64,000 nucleotides of DNA from Sphingomonas arenae (GTDB lineage Bacteria; Pseudomonadota; Alphaproteobacteria; Sphingomonadales; Sphingomonadaceae), in contig NZ_JAFFJU010000001.1 in NCBI RefSeq assembly GCF_016924655.1, positions 62,001-126,000 on the forward strand, written 5' to 3'. How positions within the stretch are numbered: the first letter of the stretch is position 1; each line of letters begins with the position of its first letter. This document shows, piece after piece, positions 52,501-59,819 of this stretch. The notes beneath the pieces are model-generated. The model had not been told where the DNA came from. It did no database searches and saw nothing but the letters and a program-made list of their open reading frames with translations. Position numbers and translations under genes: made by a program.

Positions 52501-52872
52501 CATGGCCAGCAGGACGGCATCGCCGCGCACTGGGAGATGTGGAGCTTCGCGAAGGGCGGCTGGACGCCGCTGCAGGCGCTGCAAGCAGCGACGGTCATGC
52601 CGGCAAAGACACTGGGCATGGACCGGGACCTCGGCACGCTGGAGCCCGGCAAGCTGGCCGACCTCGTCGTGCTCGATGCCAACCCGCTCGAGAACATCCG
52701 CAACTCCGACAAGGTATCGCAGGTCATGCTCGGCGGTCGGCTGTACGATGCCCGAACCCTGAACGAGCAGGTGACCGGCAATCGCACTCGCCAGGCTTAC
52801 TGGTGGGAGGGCACCGGCAACACCCAAGCCGGCCGCGCCCAGGCCATGACCCACAGCCACGACGCGGATTAG
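49552..52872 (+). CDS. Exported TolB-like beta-propeller fused to an amidohydrolase
   Basis: A 1106-residue secreted protein. Signal peptide MRAKLPLTCLLLASSALASA from the ATG at 49552 (AGGG upstream). Residues about 45-680 hold repeated PD40/TolB-type blades ('WMNVDVSPDGTRVAFDMLGD', 'QPRWSPDGTRIAFVSDRGGG', 'YTSP'-like 'PHFSPDGRTIAFEAGSGGG'). From about 690 is a metal-dependent amidohydrolase: 'VPGFIDAHAHGPQGE' (HxH near 740), 'VEHNVPGSTF', 'NIGAHGQQDGIAAHWEMW' and 'LGTLEPGKLADLVVLDANPL'. The propeller may guide peptide-like or cyclic substrates to the hydrolase site. Exact substrate unknown; dipeptidase- or imidazolonepropionase-like chemistry is possible. Confidence 0.9.
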   Translation: MRAKLPLTCLLLASSALASAQDAPPTDQPSQAAAQHTAPSAPAQASRAEADAPKWDVEHPRGLTLRKVPINTDEGTWMNVDVSPDGTRVAFDMLGDIYVMPIAGGTPTRIAEGLSYEQQPRWSPDGTRIAFVSDRGGGDNIWIMRADGSDKKQLTKEDFRLLNQPSWSPDGRYIVAKKHFTTTRSLGTGEVWLYHVDGGGGVLLVKRVNEKHQKELGEPTFAPDGKHVYFTRNITPGGTFQYAQDSNGELFAIERYELDTGETHRVTAGNGGAVRPTPSPDGNYLAFVRRERAKSKLYVRDLRNGNERKLYDLPDQDMQETWAVTGVYPNMDWTADSREIVFWAGGKIRRLPVAGGAAREIPFRISDDRVVAESLHPKVDVAPDSFQTKMVRWAQTSPDGRQIVYESLGKLWLRPAGGGAPRRLTRGNDLAFEAWPSWSRDGRSVTFVSWTDGDLGRVMVVPAKGGSPRAATTEPGHYSLPHFSPDGRTIAFEAGSGGGLTSDKWSRDAGIYMVPASGGKPMLVERDASKPQFGAANDRLFMTVQAEDKLQLVSADLNGERRRVHASGDLTSDFEVSPDGRSVAFRENYEAFLMPLLPGAQDVTAATDKGALPAVRLSVGGGDYMHFSAGGDRVHWSIGPTLYMADTRSIYSGGYKTPASGVSLSQTVRAAKPTGTVALTGARIVTMRGEDGGVIDDGVILVRGDRIVAVGPRGQVAVPAGTPTVDLSGKTIVPGFIDAHAHGPQGEKGFVPQQNWSTMANLALGTTTIHDPSNTASEVFAASELQRAGLILAPRIFSTGEIIYGAKAAGAFADIGKLDDAMAHVRRLKAQGAWSVKNYNQPRREQRQMVVAAAQAENMLVVPEGGSLFNMDMSLIQDGNATVEHNVPGSTFYEDVLQMWSQTKTNYTPTLVVTYGGPGGDPYWRAHTNVWEHPLLQAHIPPGTLAAANARREIAPEEDYADTWSAREARKLADRGIQVNIGAHGQQDGIAAHWEMWSFAKGGWTPLQALQAATVMPAKTLGMDRDLGTLEPGKLADLVVLDANPLENIRNSDKVSQVMLGGRLYDARTLNEQVTGNRTRQAYWWEGTGNTQAGRAQAMTHSHDAD

Positions 52873-52874
52873 GG

Positions 52875-54134
52875 TTAGAGGCGAGACCAGCCCAGCGCCA
52901 TCATCCCGACCAGCACCGCCGTGCTCGCCATCAGTGCGGCGGCTGCGGGTCGGCCGCGAGCGCGCGAGTAAGCTAACGCCACGCCGATCTTGAGCAGCAT
53001 GTTCGCCACGATGGTGCCGGCTATGGCCAGCGCGGCGACGTTACGGGCAATTGCGCCGACCGGAAGCTGCGACAGGGTGACGATGGAAGCATCAACGTCG
53101 AAGCTCCCGGTCAGGAACAGTGACAGGGCAATTCCGCTCTCGCCGAACCGCTCCTGTGCCCAGCGCGTGAACACCGCGCCCGCGGCTACGATAGCGACGA
53201 ACCCGAGCGCAGGCAGGATCTCGATCGGGTTTCCGGGAGGCGTCGTGCCCCCTGCGTCTGCTCCTGGCGCGCGCCTCCACAGCCACCAGGCAACCGCCGC
53301 TCCGGTGAGGGCTGCCGGTCCGACCAGCAGCAGGAAACTGGGCAGCGTCGAAGGACTCAGGACGGCAAGGAGCAGGATGACCCGCACGTACATGACGGCT
53401 GACGCGATCGCGATGCCGGCGGAATAGGGACCGGCCTCCCCCGCCCCCAGGCGCTGTGACAGGGATGCGGTGACCGCCGTGGACGAATAGGCTCCGCCGA
53501 TCAGTGCTGTCGCCAGCGTTCCCTTGCGCTCGCCCACGATACGGTTTGCGATGTAGCCGGCGAAGGAAAAGCCGGTGACCAGCACCACCACCAGCCACAA
53601 TTGGAAGGGGTTCCAGTCATCGTAGGGGCCGAAGTTGCGGTTGGGGAGGAACGGCAAGATCGCAGCAACGATGACTGCATAGCGTGCGAATGCCTGCACA
53701 TCCTGCTGGTCCAGTCGCTCAATAAGCCCATGGAGGCGCTGCCGGGCAGCCAGCAAGGCCGTGGTGACGGCACCTGCTGCGACGGCGAGGGCCGGCTGTC
53801 CGGAACAGGCGAGCAGGCCAAGGGCGACGGCGATGACCCCCGCCACGAGATTGGTCACGCTTCGCTCCCGCGGTTCGCGTGCATAGCCGATGATCAGGGG
53901 AGCGATGAGGCCCGCGGCGAGCACTGCAGTCACCATGGGGTGGATCAGTTGCCCAATCAGCGAAGCCAGGCCACCGGCGCCACCGAGCAGTGCAAAGGTC
54001 CGGACGCCCGCCACCCGGGATCCCTCGGCAGCGTCACGCTGCTGCCAGCCGCGTTGCACCCCGAGCATCAACCCGGCGGCGAAAGCGGCGCCGAGCGGCA
54101 GAAGCGGGCCGCTTGCCAGGGCCACCAGGGTCAT
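52875..54134 (-). CDS. MgtC/SapB-like integral membrane protein with DUF4010
   Basis: A 419-residue multi-spanning inner-membrane protein. The N-terminal part ('LPLGAAFAAGLMLGVQRGWQ', then 'VAGVRTFALLGGAGGLASLI') is MgtC-like. The C-terminal half is the DUF4010 domain ('RIVGERKGTLATALIGGAYS', 'STAVTASLSQRLG', 'GIALSLFLTGSFDVDASIVT'). About 12 hydrophobic helices are visible. MgtC proteins affect growth at low Mg2+ and ATP synthase activity, but the fused family is uncharacterised. It starts three bases after the DUF2141 gene stop, so the two form an operon. Confidence 0.88.
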   Translation of the reverse strand: MTLVALASGPLLPLGAAFAAGLMLGVQRGWQQRDAAEGSRVAGVRTFALLGGAGGLASLIGQLIHPMVTAVLAAGLIAPLIIGYAREPRERSVTNLVAGVIAVALGLLACSGQPALAVAAGAVTTALLAARQRLHGLIERLDQQDVQAFARYAVIVAAILPFLPNRNFGPYDDWNPFQLWLVVVLVTGFSFAGYIANRIVGERKGTLATALIGGAYSSTAVTASLSQRLGAGEAGPYSAGIAIASAVMYVRVILLLAVLSPSTLPSFLLLVGPAALTGAAVAWWLWRRAPGADAGGTTPPGNPIEILPALGFVAIVAAGAVFTRWAQERFGESGIALSLFLTGSFDVDASIVTLSQLPVGAIARNVAALAIAGTIVANMLLKIGVALAYSRARGRPAAAALMASTAVLVGMMALGWSRL

Positions 54135-54137
54135 GCG

Positions 54138-54581
54138 CTAGAGGATATAGCGCAGGCGGATCGACTGCGTCTGAGTCCCCGGCTGCACGGGGAAGCGGAC
54201 TTCATCGAACTTCGGGGCGCGCATGTGGATTGTCGGATTGTTGGAGAACCCAAAGCCTTCGCGCGGGATGCCCATCATCATGTCGAGCTTGCCGTTGGCG
54301 TTCTCGTCATGGACCACCAGCAGCGCGTAAGTGCCGGGCTTCACGGGACCGAGCTTGAGGTGCGCTGCCTTGCCCGCGGGCACCGTCACGGCAACGGCCT
54401 CCTTGTCGTCTTTGCACTTGAGGAAGCGCGCGGCCTGGCTCGTCAGGCACAAGTGCACCTGGCCCTTGGCACTGCGCAGGCCGGTGAGGTCCACGCTGAG
54501 CTGAGACGCGCTGGGCGTGTTCGCACCGGTCAGCGCGACAGTGGCCGCTGCCATCGCCGCTACCTTCATCCAACTTGCCAT
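54138..54581 (-). CDS. DUF2141 family exported protein
   Basis: A 147-residue secreted protein. The start ATG at 54581 follows GGGGACC; longer in-frame extensions are compositional. Signal peptide 'WMKVAAMAAATVALTGANTP'. The mature part fits DUF2141: 'LTGLRSAKGQVHLCLTSQAA', 'LGPVKPGTYALLVVHDENAN', 'GKLDMMMGIPREGFGFSNNP'. The two cysteines ('LCLT', 'LKCK') probably form a disulphide. It is a small beta-sandwich of unknown function. It is transcribed divergently from crtY, as in several carotenoid-forming sphingomonads by memory, and upstream of the MgtC-like gene. Confidence 0.88.
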   Translation of the reverse strand: MASWMKVAAMAAATVALTGANTPSASQLSVDLTGLRSAKGQVHLCLTSQAARFLKCKDDKEAVAVTVPAGKAAHLKLGPVKPGTYALLVVHDENANGKLDMMMGIPREGFGFSNNPTIHMRAPKFDEVRFPVQPGTQTQSIRLRYIL

Positions 54582-54709
54582 GATCAGGTCCCCACCCGTG
54601 CCTCGAAGCGCCCGTTTGTACGGCGCCGCGGCCCTTCCGTCACCCCTCGGGAGATTGCTAGCCGCACGGCGGGGTCGCCATGCTCGCTCCGCCCGGCTAG
54701 AGCGTCGCC

Positions 54710-55852
54710 ATGCCGCCCGAGCGCTTCGACCTGGTGATCGCTGGAGGCGGGCTTGCGGGTGGGCTCTGCGCCCTCGCGCTGCACCAGCGCCGGCCGGAGC
54801 TGAAGGTCGCGATCGTCGAGCCCGGCGAGAAGCTCGGCGGCAATCACCTGTGGTCCTTTTTCGAGAGCGACATCGCAGATCGGAACAAGGCCATTGTCGA
54901 GCCGCTGATCGTGCATGGCTGGGACGCATACACGGTTGCCTTCCCCGAGCACCGACGCCGCCTCCCGCATGCTTACCGCAGCATCGAGAGCGAGCGGCTG
55001 GACGAGGTTATTCGGGCAGCCCTGCCGCCCGACGCGATCTTGCGCGCCGAGGTGACGGAGCTTGGACCCACGCACGTCACCTTGAACAATGGGGAGCGGA
55101 TCAGGGCGCGAGCAGTCCTCGACGCGAGGGGTGGCAAGGCCGAGGGGCTCGATTTTGGCTGGCAGAAGTTCGTCGGCGAGCTGCTCCACATCCCGCAGGG
55201 CCATGGGCTGGCGGAGCCGGTCGTGATGGACGCAACCGTCGATCAGGCTGATGGGTACCGGTTCGTCTACTGCCTGCCGTTCAGCCCGACGGAGCTGTTC
55301 GTCGAGGATACCTACTACACCAACGGTCCTGAGCTGGACCGCGAGCGGCTGTCTAGTTTGATCGCGGACTATGCCGTGTGCCATGGCTGGCAGATTGCGG
55401 GCCGCTCACGGCAGGAGCAGGGCCAACTCCCGGTGCTCATGGGTGGCGATTTCGACCACTTCTGGCCCGCAGTAGACCCCGTCGCCCGCGCTGGCGCGCG
55501 CGGTGGCTTCTTCCACCCGCTGACCAGCTATTCACTTCCCGAGGCGGTGCGCTTCGCCTCCTGGCTCGCTGACGAGCTCCCGCTCGAAAATCTTGCACAA
55601 GCGACCCGCGCCCGCGCGCTTGCCCATTGGCGCCGCACGTGGTTCGATCGGCTGCTCGCGCGGATGCTGTTCCGTGCCGCCGACCCGCCGGAGCGTTATC
55701 GCATCCTCCAGCGCTTCTACCGCCTTTCGCCTGCCTTGATCGCGCGGTTCTACGCGGGTCAGAGCACCCTTGCGGACCGGATCCGTATTCTCGCAGGGAG
55801 ACCTCCCGTTTCCGTCCGGCGAGCGTTGCGAGTGCTGAAGGAAGCTGCGTGA
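54710..55852 (+). CDS. crtY: Lycopene beta-cyclase
   Basis: Closes the beta-ionone rings of lycopene to give beta-carotene. The 380-residue protein starts with the FAD-type Rossmann motif 'DLVIAGGGLAGGLCALAL' and has the CrtY-specific 'LGGNHLWSFFESDI', 'VLDARGGKAEGLDFGWQKFV', 'YCLPFSPTELFVEDTYY' and 'GARGGFFHPLTSYSLPEAVR'. The ATG at 54710 lacks a strong ribosome site. It is the first gene of crtY-crtI-crtB, each coupled to the next by a GTGA overlap. Confidence 0.95.
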   Translation: MPPERFDLVIAGGGLAGGLCALALHQRRPELKVAIVEPGEKLGGNHLWSFFESDIADRNKAIVEPLIVHGWDAYTVAFPEHRRRLPHAYRSIESERLDEVIRAALPPDAILRAEVTELGPTHVTLNNGERIRARAVLDARGGKAEGLDFGWQKFVGELLHIPQGHGLAEPVVMDATVDQADGYRFVYCLPFSPTELFVEDTYYTNGPELDRERLSSLIADYAVCHGWQIAGRSRQEQGQLPVLMGGDFDHFWPAVDPVARAGARGGFFHPLTSYSLPEAVRFASWLADELPLENLAQATRARALAHWRRTWFDRLLARMLFRAADPPERYRILQRFYRLSPALIARFYAGQSTLADRIRILAGRPPVSVRRALRVLKEAA

Positions 55853-57315
55853 AGACTGCTATTGTCATCGGAGCCGGATTCGGTGGCCTCGCCCTTGCCA
55901 TCCGCCTCCAGTCCGCGGGGGTCCAGACCACCATCATCGAAGCTCGGGATCTTCCGGGCGGCCGTGCCTACGTGTGGGAAAAGGAAGGGCATGTCTTCGA
56001 CGCTGGACCAACCGTCATTACGGATCCGGACTGCCTGCAGCGGCTATGGCAATTGTCCGGTCACGACATCGCCCAGGATGTCGAACTGGTGCCGGTCACG
56101 CCATTCTATCGGCTGGACTGGCCCGACGGGACCGTGTTCGACTACACCAACGACGACGAGCAACTTCGTGCGTCGATCGAGCGGCTCAACCCCCGAGACT
56201 GGGCCGGGTACGAGCGGTTCCTGGACTATTCCGCCGGCGTTTTCCGCGAGGGATATCTAAAGCTCGGGACCAAGGCGTTCGAGAGTCCGGCGGACATGCT
56301 CAAGGCCGCGCCCGCGCTCGCCCGCTACCAGGCATGGCGATCCGTCTATTCGATGGTCGCAAGCTTTGTCGAAGAAGCACATTTGCGCCAGGCATTATCC
56401 TTCCACACCTTGCTCGTTGGCGGCAATCCGATGACCTGCTCCTCTATTTACGCGCTCATCCACAAGCTGGAGCGCGATGGCGGCGTCTGGTTCGCCAGGG
56501 GCGGGACGAACAAGCTCATCGCGGGGATGGTGCGCCATTTCCAGCGGCTCGGCGGCGACCTGCGGCTCGGTGACCCGGTGGTCGCGATTGAGGTGGAGAA
56601 GGATCGGGCCACAGCGGTCCGCACCCGCTCCGGCTGGCGGTTGGTGGCTGACGCCGTGGCTTCCAACGGCGACGTCGTGCACAGCTACGGCTTGATCGAG
56701 GGCAGCAGCCGGGGTGCCGTCCAGGTGCGGGCCATGAAGCGGAAGCGCTTCTCGCCCGGGCTTTTCGTGCTGCACTTTGGACTGGAGGGGACCTTCCCTC
56801 ACATCCCGCACCATACGATCCTGTTCGGGCCACGCTACAAAGGCCTGCTCGGAGACATCTACAATCGCGGAAAGGTCGCAACCGACCCGTCGCTCTATCT
56901 TCACCATCCAACCGTCACCGATCCGGCGATGGCCCCTCCCGGCTGCTCGACCTTTTATGCCCTGGCGCCCGTGCCTCACATGGGCAAGGCCAAGGTGGAC
57001 TGGGACGCCGAAGGTCGGGAATATGCGGATGTCATTCTCGACGTCTTGGCCGAGCGCTTGATCCCCGACATCCGAGAGCGCATCCGGGTCCAGTTCTCCT
57101 ATGCGCCGTCAGACTTCGGCCGGGATCTGGGTGCGCACCTCGGCTCAGCCTTCAGCCTGGAGCCGGTGCTGTGGCAGAGCGCCTGGTTCCGCACACACAA
57201 CCGTGACGACAAGATCCGCAATCTCTACTTCGTGGGTGCGGGGACCCACCCCGGGGCGGGTATCCCCGGCGTGGTGGGCAGTGCGGAGGCAACGGCGGGG
57301 CTGATGCTGGCGTGA
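55849..57315 (+). CDS. crtI: Phytoene desaturase
   Basis: FAD-dependent desaturase that turns phytoene into lycopene in four steps. The GTG start at 55849 lies inside the crtY stop and gives 488 residues: 'TAIVIGAGFGGLALAIRLQS', 'DLPGGRAYVWEKEGHVFDAG', 'PTVITDPDCLQRLW', and the C-terminal bacterial CrtI signature 'NLYFVGAGTHPGAGIPGVVG'. No frame break is seen. It is the middle gene of the operon. Confidence 0.96.
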   Translation: MKTAIVIGAGFGGLALAIRLQSAGVQTTIIEARDLPGGRAYVWEKEGHVFDAGPTVITDPDCLQRLWQLSGHDIAQDVELVPVTPFYRLDWPDGTVFDYTNDDEQLRASIERLNPRDWAGYERFLDYSAGVFREGYLKLGTKAFESPADMLKAAPALARYQAWRSVYSMVASFVEEAHLRQALSFHTLLVGGNPMTCSSIYALIHKLERDGGVWFARGGTNKLIAGMVRHFQRLGGDLRLGDPVVAIEVEKDRATAVRTRSGWRLVADAVASNGDVVHSYGLIEGSSRGAVQVRAMKRKRFSPGLFVLHFGLEGTFPHIPHHTILFGPRYKGLLGDIYNRGKVATDPSLYLHHPTVTDPAMAPPGCSTFYALAPVPHMGKAKVDWDAEGREYADVILDVLAERLIPDIRERIRVQFSYAPSDFGRDLGAHLGSAFSLEPVLWQSAWFRTHNRDDKIRNLYFVGAGTHPGAGIPGVVGSAEATAGLMLA

Positions 57316-58262
57316 GTTCGGACGTCGATCGCGACAGGTTGGTGGAAGCGGCGCTGGCGAGCATCTCCGCCGGTTCCAAGAGCTTCCGGTTCGCAAGCCA
57401 GCTCTTCGATCTCCCGACGCGGGAGCGTAGCTGGCTGCTCTATAGCTGGTGTCGTGCGTGCGACGATGTCACGGATGGCCAGACGCTCGGCCAGAACGCT
57501 GTTACCCCCGCCGACCCCGAGGCGCGGATTGCGTTCCTCAAGCGGATGACAGGCAGGGCGCTTGCGGATGAGCCGACGGGGATCGTGCCATTCGAGGCGT
57601 TCCGCCAGGTCGCGAAGGAATGCTCCATTCCCGCGGAAGTCGCTTACGACCATCTGGCGGGGTTCGAGCGCGACGCATCGGCTTGGCGGCCGCAAACGGA
57701 AGAGGATCTCCTCTCCTATTGCTACCAGGTGGCCGGTGCCGTGGGCGTGATGATGGCGAATGTGATGGGCGTACCCGCCGGTGACGAGGACACGCTCGAT
57801 CGTGCGGCGGACCTTGGTATCGCTTTCCAGCTCGCCAACATCGCCCGCGACATCGTCGACGACGCTCGGGTCGGTCGCGTGTACCTGCCGCATGAATGGC
57901 TTGCCGCCGAGGGTCTCGAGGGCGCCGACCTGGCCGACCCAAGTCACCGCTCGGCCCTCGCAAGGATGACCCAGCGGCTGGAGCGCTTGGCGGATCGTTA
58001 CCGCCGCTCCAGCAAGACGGGTGCCGCTCGCCTGCCTTTTCGCAGCCGGTGGGCCGTGCTGTCCGCCGCGGGTATCTATGGTGAGGTCGCAACCAAGGCC
58101 GCTGCCCTCGGGCCGCGTGCCTGGGACACGCGCATCGCCACCTCCAAGGCCGAAAAGCTCGCGCTGGTGATGGAGGCCTTCTGGGAGTCCCTGGTAGAGG
58201 TCAGGCCATCGGCTCGCGATGAGCTCTGGACGCGTCCACGGCACCCTGTTTCGGCGCCCTGA
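57312..58262 (+). CDS. crtB: Phytoene synthase
   Basis: Condenses two geranylgeranyl diphosphates to phytoene. It is 316 residues with a GTG start inside the crtI stop. The two aspartate-rich motifs are 'CRACDDVTDGQT' and 'NIARDIVDDARVGRVYLPHE'. 'EDLLSYCYQVAGAVGVMMAN' and 'AGIYGEVATKAA' are also typical. Its last 62 bases overlap the 3' end of crtZ on the other strand. No geranylgeranyl diphosphate synthase gene lies nearby. Confidence 0.96.
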   Translation: MSSDVDRDRLVEAALASISAGSKSFRFASQLFDLPTRERSWLLYSWCRACDDVTDGQTLGQNAVTPADPEARIAFLKRMTGRALADEPTGIVPFEAFRQVAKECSIPAEVAYDHLAGFERDASAWRPQTEEDLLSYCYQVAGAVGVMMANVMGVPAGDEDTLDRAADLGIAFQLANIARDIVDDARVGRVYLPHEWLAAEGLEGADLADPSHRSALARMTQRLERLADRYRRSSKTGAARLPFRSRWAVLSAAGIYGEVATKAAALGPRAWDTRIATSKAEKLALVMEAFWESLVEVRPSARDELWTRPRHPVSAP

Positions 58263-58743
58263 TCCTGGCCTCCTGACTGCTCGCCAACTGCTGTTTCAGC
58301 TTGTCCACGGAAGGCGCGTAGATGAAGCCGAAGCTGACCGCGCCCTCGCGGCCCTCGACCGCGTGGTGCATCTTGTGTGCCTGGACGATGCGCTTGAAGT
58401 AGCGTGACCGGGGCACGATCCGGTGGGCGATGCGGCCATGCACGATCACGTCGTGAAAGCCGAAGTAGACCAGGCCATAGAAGGCCACTCCGGCCCCGAC
58501 CCAGATTGCCCAGTCGCCCCACCCCGCATTCATGCCGCCGTAGATGAGCAGGACAGATGGCGCGGCGAAGATGACAGCATAAAGGTCGTTGCGCTCGAAC
58601 CAGCCCTTCCGGTCGCGATGGTGGCTTTCATGAAGCACCCAGCCCAGCCGCGAGTGCATGACCCAGCGGTGGATGGCGTAGGCGATCGCCTCCATCGCCA
58701 CGACGGTGAACGCGAACAGTCCGAGGCCGGCAAGGAGGGACAT
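58201..58743 (-). CDS. crtZ: Beta-carotene hydroxylase
   Basis: Di-iron membrane hydroxylase that adds hydroxyl groups to beta-carotene to give zeaxanthin. The 180-residue protein shows the four histidine clusters of the fatty acid hydroxylase superfamily: 'HRWVMH', 'HESHH', 'HDVIVH' and 'HKMHH', placed among hydrophobic helices. The C-terminal 30 residues (after 'SVDKLKQQL') are charged and encoded in the region that overlaps crtB. It has its own promoter, convergent to crtYIB. No crtW or crtG is visible, so zeaxanthin is the furthest product these genes explain. Confidence 0.95.
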   Translation of the reverse strand: MSLLAGLGLFAFTVVAMEAIAYAIHRWVMHSRLGWVLHESHHRDRKGWFERNDLYAVIFAAPSVLLIYGGMNAGWGDWAIWVGAGVAFYGLVYFGFHDVIVHGRIAHRIVPRSRYFKRIVQAHKMHHAVEGREGAVSFGFIYAPSVDKLKQQLASSQEARIRAPKQGAVDASRAHREPMA

Positions 58744-58771
58744 GGGCGAGATATAGGCTCAGCGCTCCCTG

Positions 58772-58862
58772 CCGTCATCCCCGTAGGGCCGGAGATCCAT
58801 CTCATGAACTGTCGGCGCTCTTGGAGATCGGGAGATGGACTCCGCCTTCGCGGGAGTGACGT
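58772..58862. repeat. Inverted intergenic repeat, family B, second copy
   Basis: The left arm begins CCGTCATCCCCGTAGGGCCG (58772) and the right arm, GGAGATGGACTCCGCCTTCG onward, ends near 58862. It is related to the pair at 13671-13762 but more degenerate, and lies between crtZ and the next minus-strand gene. Confidence 0.75.
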
Positions 58863-58867
58863 GAACC

Positions 58868-59146
58868 TTACCCCCGCTCGCTCAGGAAACGCATCAACTC
58901 GGCCAGCGTGCTCTCCATCTGATCCTGCATCTGGCTGACGAGCTCGTTCTCGCGCATGCCTTCGTGGTCCAGCGGCTTGGAATAGCTCTCGCTGAACGAC
59001 TTGAGGTCGGCCGCATCGAACACGCCCTTGCTGACCAGCTTGGCCAGGATCACCAGCAAGCCGTTGGTGTTGGCGATGGTTCCGGCGACCAGCGCCTCAT
59101 CGACCATGGACAAGGCAGTCGTGTCAGGCGGGGGAAGGTCGGTCAT
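58868..59146 (-). CDS. Hypothetical 92-residue cytoplasmic protein
   Basis: I do not recognise a named family. The start ATG has AAGG upstream. The sequence is acidic and helical: 'LVAGTIANTNGLLVILAKLV', 'KGVFDAADLKSFSESYSKPL', 'MQDQMESTLAELMRFLSERG'. There is no signal peptide or membrane helix. It probably forms a helical bundle or dimer. It is followed by a family B repeat and preceded by the glycosylase gene on the same strand with a 37-base gap, so the two may be co-transcribed. Confidence 0.75.
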   Translation of the reverse strand: MTDLPPPDTTALSMVDEALVAGTIANTNGLLVILAKLVSKGVFDAADLKSFSESYSKPLDHEGMRENELVSQMQDQMESTLAELMRFLSERG

Positions 59147-59183
59147 GAACCCAGCCTTCGGCGAGCGGCCCCTTTCGTGTCAA

Positions 59184-59699
59184 TCATTCACCCGGAACGA
59201 ACTGGCGCAGCACGGCCCAGCGTTCTGTCTTCTCGACCAGCGGAAGGGTGAGCGCAGGACTGGACGAGGGAAGATCGAGCAGCGTCAGTTTGGTCGCTCC
59301 GAGCACTCGTCGGCCGATCCGAGCCGCCGTTCCGCCATTGAAGGCGACTGCCTTCAAGACGGGCAGCTCCTGAACCAGGCTGCCCAGCGGGTTGGCTTCG
59401 ACCGCGCGCATGGCGCCATCCAGGCTACCCTGCCGGCGTGCAGTGGCGACCACGTCCCAGAGACCCACTCCGCGACGCAGCAGAGTGGCGAGGCGATCCT
59501 CATAGGGAAGCGCCGCCAACGGCTCGTCAATCACGGCCTCCAGCAAGCGCCAGAACTGGTTGCGCGGGTGGGCATAGTAGCGCTCGGCGTTCAGCGACGC
59601 CTCGCCAGGCAGGCTTCCGCAGATGAGAAGTTGCACTTTGGCGTCAACGACGGGCGGCAGGCACGCCTTGAGCACGGATTGCAAAAGAGCCGTGGCCAT
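59184..59699 (-). CDS. DNA-deoxyinosine glycosylase (uracil-DNA glycosylase superfamily)
   Basis: A 171-residue DNA repair enzyme of the family 6 / hypoxanthine-DNA glycosylase group, which removes deaminated adenine (hypoxanthine) from DNA. The motifs are 'LLICGSLPGEASLNAERYYA' with 'HPRNQFWRLLEAV', 'GVGLWDVVATARRQGSLDGA', 'AVAFNGGTAARIG' and the late loop 'LPSSSPA'. The ATG at 59699 has AAGGAGA six bases upstream; an ATG at 59717 would add six residues. The N-terminal extension to 59780 is unlikely. Confidence 0.87.
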   Translation of the reverse strand: MATALLQSVLKACLPPVVDAKVQLLICGSLPGEASLNAERYYAHPRNQFWRLLEAVIDEPLAALPYEDRLATLLRRGVGLWDVVATARRQGSLDGAMRAVEANPLGSLVQELPVLKAVAFNGGTAARIGRRVLGATKLTLLDLPSSSPALTLPLVEKTERWAVLRQFVPGE

Positions 59700-59819
59700 C
59701 CCACGTCTCCTTGCCATGACCCTTCTGCTTCGCCTAGCCGCTGTCGCCTGCGTTGCACTCCTGCTTCGATCCAGCGCCAAAGTGGAAAGTCCCGCCCCGC
59801 GCCGCTAAGGGCGGGCGTC

